A DNA stretch of 64,000 nucleotides. Source: Ferrimonas sediminicola (lineage in GTDB: Bacteria; Pseudomonadota; Gammaproteobacteria; Enterobacterales; Shewanellaceae). This document shows, in pieces, positions 59,379 to 64,000 of this stretch. The translations under genes were made by a program, and so were the position numbers. The stretch is taken from the NCBI RefSeq assembly GCF_005116715.1, contig NZ_SWCI01000004.1, positions 62,001-126,000 of the forward strand, in the 5' to 3' direction. A model generated the notes under the pieces. It was not told where the DNA came from. It did not search any database and was given only the letters and a program-made list of their open reading frames with translations. Positions within the stretch are counted from its first letter, which is position 1; each line of letters starts with the position of its first letter.

Positions 59379-60512
59379 TTAGCTGGTCAGATCGTCGAAA
59401 AACTTCTTCACTCCGTCGAAGAATCCCTCGGCCTTGGGGCTGTGCTTCTTGGCCGAGCCGGACATGGTCTGCTCCAGCTCACGCAACAGCTCACGCTGGC
59501 GCTCGGTGAGGTTCACCGGGGTTTCGATGATCACCTTGCAGATGAGATCCCCCACCGCATGGCTGCGCACCGACTTAACCCCCTTGCCACGCAGGCGGAA
59601 CATCCGCCCGGTCTGGGTCTCCGGGGCCACCTTGAGGTTGACCCGGCCATCCAGGGTGGGCACCTCAATGTCACCGCCAATGGCGGCGGTAGCGAAGCTG
59701 ATGGGCACCTCGCAGTAGAGGTTGTTGCCGTCACGCTGGAAGATGGCGTGTTCCTTGACGTGCACCTGCACATACAGGTCCCCCGCCGGAGCCCCCATCT
59801 CGCCCGCTTCCCCTTCGCCGGAGAGGCGGATGCGATCGCCGGTATCGACGCCGGCCGGGATCTTCACCGACAGGGTCTTGGTCTTCTCGACCCGGCCCTG
59901 GCCATGACACTTGCTGCAGGGATCCTTGATCACCTTGCCCTTGCCTCGGCAGGTGGGACAGGTCTGGTTCACCGCGAAGAAGCCCTGGCGCATCTGCACC
60001 TGGCCCTGTCCATGACAGGTGCCGCAGGTCTGGGCGCTGGAGCCGGCCTTGGCGCCGCTGCCGTTACAGCCGTCGCAGGTGGCCAGCACCGGGATGCGGA
60101 TCTCCTTGGTGACCCCCTTGACCGCCTCCTCCAGGTTCAGCTCCATGTTGTAGCGCAGATCGTTGCCCCGGGCAGGACCGGCGCGGCCACCACGGCGGCC
60201 GCCACCAAAGATATCGCCAAACACATCGCCGAAGATGTCGCCGAAGTCCGCTCCGGCACCACCACCGAAGCCGCCGCCTCGGTTGGGATCCACCCCGGCA
60301 TGGCCGAACTGATCATAAGCGGCACGCTTCTCGGAATCGGTGAGGATCTCGTACGCCTCCTTCACCTCCTTGAAGTTCTCCACCGCCTGAACGTCATCCG
60401 GGTTACGGTCCGGGTGATACTTCATCGCCAGGCGCTTGTAGGCCTTTTTAATGTCTCGCTCGCTGGCATCTCTGGCCACCCCGAGCACTTCGTAGTAATC
60501 GCGTTTGGACAT
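59379..60512 (-). CDS. dnaJ: Chaperone DnaJ
   Basis: DnaJ is the Hsp40 partner of DnaK. It is 377 residues (E. coli 376). The J domain with HPD (YHPDRNP, about 33) is followed by a Gly/Phe-rich linker (about 75-115), four CxxCxGxG zinc repeats (about 145-210) and a C-terminal substrate domain. It is downstream of dnaK behind a hairpin. Confidence 0.98.
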   Translation of the reverse strand: MSKRDYYEVLGVARDASERDIKKAYKRLAMKYHPDRNPDDVQAVENFKEVKEAYEILTDSEKRAAYDQFGHAGVDPNRGGGFGGGAGADFGDIFGDVFGDIFGGGRRGGRAGPARGNDLRYNMELNLEEAVKGVTKEIRIPVLATCDGCNGSGAKAGSSAQTCGTCHGQGQVQMRQGFFAVNQTCPTCRGKGKVIKDPCSKCHGQGRVEKTKTLSVKIPAGVDTGDRIRLSGEGEAGEMGAPAGDLYVQVHVKEHAIFQRDGNNLYCEVPISFATAAIGGDIEVPTLDGRVNLKVAPETQTGRMFRLRGKGVKSVRSHAVGDLICKVIIETPVNLTERQRELLRELEQTMSGSAKKHSPKAEGFFDGVKKFFDDLTS

Positions 60513-60534
60513 GTCTCTAGCCGTCAGTTGTCTC

Positions 60535-60570
60535 GCAAAAACGGGCGGTCGGTGGTACCGAACGCCCGTT
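60535..60570 (-). terminator. Attenuator-like hairpin between dnaK and dnaJ
   Basis: AACGGGCG / CGCCCGTT encloses TCGG-TGGTA-CCGA, and TTTTTGCGAG follows on the minus strand. It resembles an intrinsic terminator within the operon, which would lower dnaJ relative to dnaK. Confidence 0.7.
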
Positions 60571-60598
60571 GTGTAGTCAGGTCAAAGGACGTTAAGAA

Positions 60599-62515
60599 TT
60601 ACTTCTTGTCGTCTTTTACTTCTTCGAACTCGGCGTCTACCACGTCGTCCTGAGGCTGCTGCGCCTGCTGGGCGCCTTCGGCACCACCCTGGGCAGCCTG
60701 GGCCTTGGCCTGGGCAATCTCCATCAGCTTCTGGGAAGCCTGAATCAGCTCCTGGGTCTTGGCTTCGATGGCTTCCTTATCGGAACCCTTAGTCGCTTCC
60801 TCAACCTCTTTGATGGCCGCCTCAATCTTCTCTTTCTCGTCGGCGGGCAGCTCTTCGCCCGCTTCCTCGATCTGCTTGCGGGTGGCGTGGGCCAGGCCGT
60901 CGGCCTGGTTACGCGCCTGCACCAGCTCTTCGAACTTCTTGTCCTCTTCGGCGTGGGCTTCCGCCTCGTTCACCATCTTGTTGATCTCGTCCTCGGACAG
61001 ACCGGAGGAGGCCTGGATGGTGATCTTCTGCTCTTTGCCGGTGCCCTTGTCCTTGGCGGACACGTGCAGAATGCCATCGGCATCGATGTCGAAGGTCACC
61101 TCGATCTGAGGCAGACCACGAGGCGCAGCCTGGATCCCCTCCAGGTTGAAGTTACCCAGAGACTTGTTGGCACCGGCCTGCTTACGCTCACCCTGCAGCA
61201 CGTGAATGGTCACGGCAGACTGGTTGTCCTCGGCGGTGGAGAACACCTGAGACTTCTTGGTGGGGATGGTGGTGTTCTTCTCAATCAGAGAGGTCATCAC
61301 GCCGCCCATGGTCTCGATACCCAGAGACAGGGGAGTGACGTCCAGCAGCAGCACGTCTTTCACGTCACCGGCCAGTACGCCGCCCTGAACCGCGGCACCC
61401 ATGGCCACAGCTTCATCGGGATTCACGTCCTTACGGGGCTCTTTGCCGAAGAAGTCGGCAACCGCAGCCTGGACCTTAGGCATCCGAGTCTGACCACCTA
61501 CCAGAATCACATCCTGAACGTCGGACACGGACAGGTCGGCGTCACGCAGGGCCACTTTCAGGGGCTCCAGGGAGCGGGTAATCAGGTCTTCCACCAGGGC
61601 TTCCAGCTTGGCGCGGGTGACCTTGATGTTCATGTGCTTGGGACCGGTGGCGTCTGCGGTAACGTAAGGCAGGTTCACTTCGGTCTGCTGAGCAGAGGAG
61701 AGTTCGATCTTGGCTTTCTCGGCGGCTTCCTTCAGACGCTGCATCGCCAGGGGATCGTTCTTCAGATCGATGCCCTGCTCTTTCTTGAACTCTTCCACCA
61801 GGTAGTTGATCAGACGGTTGTCGAAGTCTTCACCACCCAGGTGAGTGTCACCGTTGGTGGCCAGTACTTCGAAGGTCTTTTCACCTTCAACGTCGTCGAT
61901 CTCGATGATGGAGATGTCGAAGGTACCACCACCCAGGTCGTAGACGGCGATGATGTTGTCACCGCTCTTCTTGTCCAGGCCGTAGGCCAGGGCCGCGGCG
62001 GTGGGTTCGTTGATGATGCGCTTGACGTCCAGGCCGGCGATGCGACCGGCATCCTTGGTGGCCTGGCGCTGGGAGTCGTTGAAGTAGGCCGGAACGGTGA
62101 TCACCGCTTCGGTCACCTCTTCACCCAGGTAGTCTTCCGCGGTCTTCTTCATCTTCTTGAGAACTTCCGCGGACACCTGAGGGGCAGCCATCTTCTTGCC
62201 CTTGGCCTCGACCCAGGCGTCACCGTTGTCCGCTTCAACGATCTTGAAGGGCATGATGTCGATGTCGCGCTGAACCACTTCATCTTTGAAGCGACGACCG
62301 ATCAGACGCTTGATGGCGAACAGGGTGTTATGAGGGTTGGTCACCGCCTGACGCTTGGCAGGCTGACCCACGAGAATCTCGTCATCGGTGTAGGCGATGA
62401 CTGAAGGAGTGGTACGATCCCCTTCCGCGTTCTCAATAACCTTAGGCTTGTCGCCATCCAGGATAGCCAGACAGCTGTTGGTGGTACCCAGGTCGATGCC
62501 GATGATCTTGCCCAT
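60599..62515 (-). CDS. dnaK: Chaperone DnaK
   Basis: DnaK is the Hsp70 chaperone. Its 638 residues equal the E. coli length. The ATPase start is [23 protein letters not shown] and [10 protein letters not shown] lie in the nucleotide domain. The linker [18 protein letters not shown] leads to the substrate domain and an acidic tail ending [13 protein letters not shown]. Confidence 0.99.
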   Translation of the reverse strand: MGKIIGIDLGTTNSCLAILDGDKPKVIENAEGDRTTPSVIAYTDDEILVGQPAKRQAVTNPHNTLFAIKRLIGRRFKDEVVQRDIDIMPFKIVEADNGDAWVEAKGKKMAAPQVSAEVLKKMKKTAEDYLGEEVTEAVITVPAYFNDSQRQATKDAGRIAGLDVKRIINEPTAAALAYGLDKKSGDNIIAVYDLGGGTFDISIIEIDDVEGEKTFEVLATNGDTHLGGEDFDNRLINYLVEEFKKEQGIDLKNDPLAMQRLKEAAEKAKIELSSAQQTEVNLPYVTADATGPKHMNIKVTRAKLEALVEDLITRSLEPLKVALRDADLSVSDVQDVILVGGQTRMPKVQAAVADFFGKEPRKDVNPDEAVAMGAAVQGGVLAGDVKDVLLLDVTPLSLGIETMGGVMTSLIEKNTTIPTKKSQVFSTAEDNQSAVTIHVLQGERKQAGANKSLGNFNLEGIQAAPRGLPQIEVTFDIDADGILHVSAKDKGTGKEQKITIQASSGLSEDEINKMVNEAEAHAEEDKKFEELVQARNQADGLAHATRKQIEEAGEELPADEKEKIEAAIKEVEEATKGSDKEAIEAKTQELIQASQKLMEIAQAKAQAAQGGAEGAQQAQQPQDDVVDAEFEEVKDDKK

Positions 62516-62578
62516 CGAAAGCCTCCAAAAATACGTTTATATCTAAAGCTAACTAAGCTAATTCTTTCGTTATTCCCT

Positions 62579-62607
62579 ATCTGGGGTTAACGCTTGCCCC
62601 TTTCAAG
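62579..62607 (-). promoter_or_regulatory. Sigma-32 heat-shock promoter of dnaK
   Basis: CTTGAAA-N14-CCCCAGAT on the minus strand matches the sigma-32 consensus (CTTGAAA, 13-15 bases, CCCCATNT) with one mismatch. It lies about 65 bases before the start codon. Confidence 0.88.
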
Positions 62608-62714
62608 GGGAGGGTAAAAAAAATTTTCCCTGTGGATGGCAGGGATATGGGGACCGCCAGAGAAAAACCAAGGGGCAACGCAAAAAATTTGATCAAAAAT
62701 TGTATCGCACCAAC

Positions 62715-62731
62715 ATTGTATACAATATAAT
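62715..62731 (+). promoter_or_regulatory. Palindromic operator overlapping -10 of the EamA gene
   Basis: ATTGTATACAAT (62715-62726) is a perfect 12-bp palindrome that runs directly into TATAAT (62726-62731), a plausible -10. Its form resembles operators of GntR/FadR-subfamily repressors. No good -35 is seen. Confidence 0.5.
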
Positions 62732-62772
62732 TGACGTTAATCTGTTGCATGGTCTTTTGCTAAGCTTTCCCA

Positions 62773-63699
62773 ATGGTCAAGAATCAACGCCGCGCCCTGA
62801 TGTACGGCGGCGGAGCGGTGCTGGCCTGGTCCACCGTCGCCTCCGCCTTCAAGCTGTCACTGCAGCATCTGTCCCCCAGCCAGTTGCTGCTCTATGCCGC
62901 CCTGGTCTCCACCCTGGCCCTGGGGGGCATTGTGCTGCTGCAGGGCAAGGGCCGGTTGGTCCTGCGCCAGTTCCGGGCCACCCCCTGGCGCTACCTGCAG
63001 AGCGGTCTGCTCAACCCCTTCCTCTACTATCTGGTGCTGTTCGGCTGTTATGAGCTGTTGCCGGCGCAGCAGGCCCAGCCGCTGACCTACACCTGGGCCA
63101 TACTGTTCAGCCTGCTGGCGGTGCCGCTGCTGGGTCAGAAGCTCAAGCTGTGGGACCTGGTGGCGGCGGTGATCGCCTATGCCGGGGTGGTGGTGATCGC
63201 CACCGGCGGCCGGCTATTGCAGGTCGAGGTGGAATCGTCCCTGGGTTACGGCCTGGCGCTGCTGTGCACCCTGCTCTGGTCCCTCTACTGGATCGTCAAC
63301 GCCCGAGACCAGGGGGACCCGGTAGTCAGCCTGCTGCTGAGCTTCCTCATCGGCCTGCCCTTGGTGTTCGCCGCCAGCTGGCATTGGGACGGACTGGTAC
63401 TGCCCAATCTGCAGGGACTGGCCGGAGCGGCCTACGTGGGCCTGTTTGAGATGGGCTTCACCTTCGTGCTGTGGCTCAAGGCGCTCAAGTACGCCGAACG
63501 CACCGCACCCATCACCAACATGGTGTTCCTGGCGCCGTTCCTGTCGCTGTTCTTTATCTCCACCCTGGTGGGAGAGACCATCGCCCCCAGCACCTTCTCC
63601 GGATTGGCGCTGATCGTCCTGGGGCTGATCAGCCAACAGCTGGGCCCCAGGCTCAAGCCGCTGCGCCGCACCAAGGTGGCGGATTCAGGCTCGCTGTGA
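62773..63699 (+). CDS. EamA/DMT-family transporter
   Basis: This inner-membrane drug/metabolite transporter-superfamily exporter has 308 residues. Ten hydrophobic segments form two EamA repeats (about 10-140 and 155-290). LAWSTVASAFKLSL is typical of the first helix, and YAERTAPITNMVFLAPFLSLFF of helices 8-9. The substrate is unknown; relatives export amino acids or metabolites. The ribosome binding site is weak. A palindrome over its -10 suggests repression. Confidence 0.85.
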   Translation: MVKNQRRALMYGGGAVLAWSTVASAFKLSLQHLSPSQLLLYAALVSTLALGGIVLLQGKGRLVLRQFRATPWRYLQSGLLNPFLYYLVLFGCYELLPAQQAQPLTYTWAILFSLLAVPLLGQKLKLWDLVAAVIAYAGVVVIATGGRLLQVEVESSLGYGLALLCTLLWSLYWIVNARDQGDPVVSLLLSFLIGLPLVFAASWHWDGLVLPNLQGLAGAAYVGLFEMGFTFVLWLKALKYAERTAPITNMVFLAPFLSLFFISTLVGETIAPSTFSGLALIVLGLISQQLGPRLKPLRRTKVADSGSL

Positions 63700-63813
63700 T
63701 GGCGTGCGGCGCGAACTCAATCCGCTCCAGTTCACGAATCCCCCTCAAATCGTGGCCCTGTTGAGCAAAAATGCTATTCTGCCCGGCAACGGTGCAGTCT
63801 GAGACAGAGTTTG

Positions 63814-64000
63814 ATGGGAAATACGTTGGCAACCCTGGCCACAGTCGTGATGATGGTTCTGGCGCCGCTGGCCGCGCCCCTGGCACAGGGCCTGGCGGCC
63901 AAGCGGCTGGAGAGTGCCCTGGCCAGGATGCCCGGGGGCAATCTGCCGGTACAACTGACCCTGGTGGCCATCAAGTCCGAGTACAGGATGGAGGTGTGGG
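63814..64000 (+). CDS. Exported protein, possible L,D-transpeptidase, 5' part (runs off the right edge)
   Basis: An open frame of 62 codons from ATG 63814 continues past the window end. It begins MGNTLATLATVVMMVLAPLA, a signal peptide-like hydrophobic stretch. The following LTLVAIKSEYRMEVWG resembles the first strand of YafK/ErfK-type L,D-transpeptidase domains. An in-frame TTG at 63811 is an alternative start. The function call rests on a short stretch only. Confidence 0.5.
   Translation, partial: MGNTLATLATVVMMVLAPLAAPLAQGLAAKRLESALARMPGGNLPVQLTLVAIKSEYRMEVW

Noticed and set aside
60887..62404. Long open frame antisense to dnaK
   Set aside because: It is Gly/His/Val-rich low-information translation of the reverse strand, with no start signals. 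The same applies to the long antisense frames in infB, nusA and carB.

Overview
The window is chromosomal DNA of a GC-rich gammaproteobacterium. Most proteins read as close relatives of enterobacterial and Shewanella/Vibrio housekeeping proteins. The gene order, an OmpK-type nucleoside channel, a VpsR-type regulator and a FixX/YaaU/CaiA set together suggest an Alteromonadales-type marine bacterium, with Ferrimonas or a Shewanella relative as the best guess. That placement is inference. I see no insertion sequence, prophage, CRISPR array or rRNA.

Layout. (1) 1-7551: the end of fixC, then fixX, the MFS transporter yaaU and a BCCT transporter. The translation factor ettA follows, and then caiA. 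Together these are parts of a carnitine/crotonobetaine reduction module. (2) 7628-14406: two PilZ (c-di-GMP receptor type) genes around radA, an alpha/beta hydrolase, serB and ytjB. (3) 14464-22945: a nucleoside salvage island on the minus strand, with deoC-deoA-deoB-deoD, two Tsx/OmpK-family outer-membrane channels and the inner-membrane transporter nupC. (4) 23204-25767: a TatD-family hydrolase (yjjV) with a small overlapping gene upstream, and prfC. (5) 25928-33915: an accessory region. It holds a VpsR-like enhancer-binding protein, a divergent cysteine-rich secreted protein behind a candidate sigma-54 promoter, and a secreted HExxHxxGxxH metalloprotease whose leader matches a cyclic di-GMP-I (GEMM) riboswitch. 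A DsbA-like thiol oxidoreductase follows. (6) 33972-54601: the conserved translation and RNA block on the minus strand: carA-carB, greA, rlmE-ftsH, folP, tpiA-secG-tRNA-Leu(GAG), rimP-nusA-infB-rbfA-truB, rpsO, pnp and nlpI. yhbY lies on the plus strand. (7) 54775-64000: dapB, fklB, an M48 lipoprotein protease, an S9 peptidase, dnaK-dnaJ behind a clear sigma-32 promoter, an EamA-type exporter, and the start of a probable secreted L,D-transpeptidase-like protein cut by the window edge.

How the parts connect. Region 3 is a complete route for nucleosides: outer-membrane channel, inner-membrane symporter, phosphorolysis by DeoA and DeoD, then DeoB and DeoC to glyceraldehyde-3-phosphate and acetaldehyde. 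Region 6 is a near-canonical gammaproteobacterial order, except that glmM is absent from its usual place after folP. In addition, a roughly 210-nt highly structured leader with two intrinsic terminators lies where enterobacteria carry tRNA-fMet. Region 5 is the most novel part. A c-di-GMP-class regulator, a c-di-GMP riboswitch and two secreted proteins sit side by side, in a window that also carries two PilZ genes.
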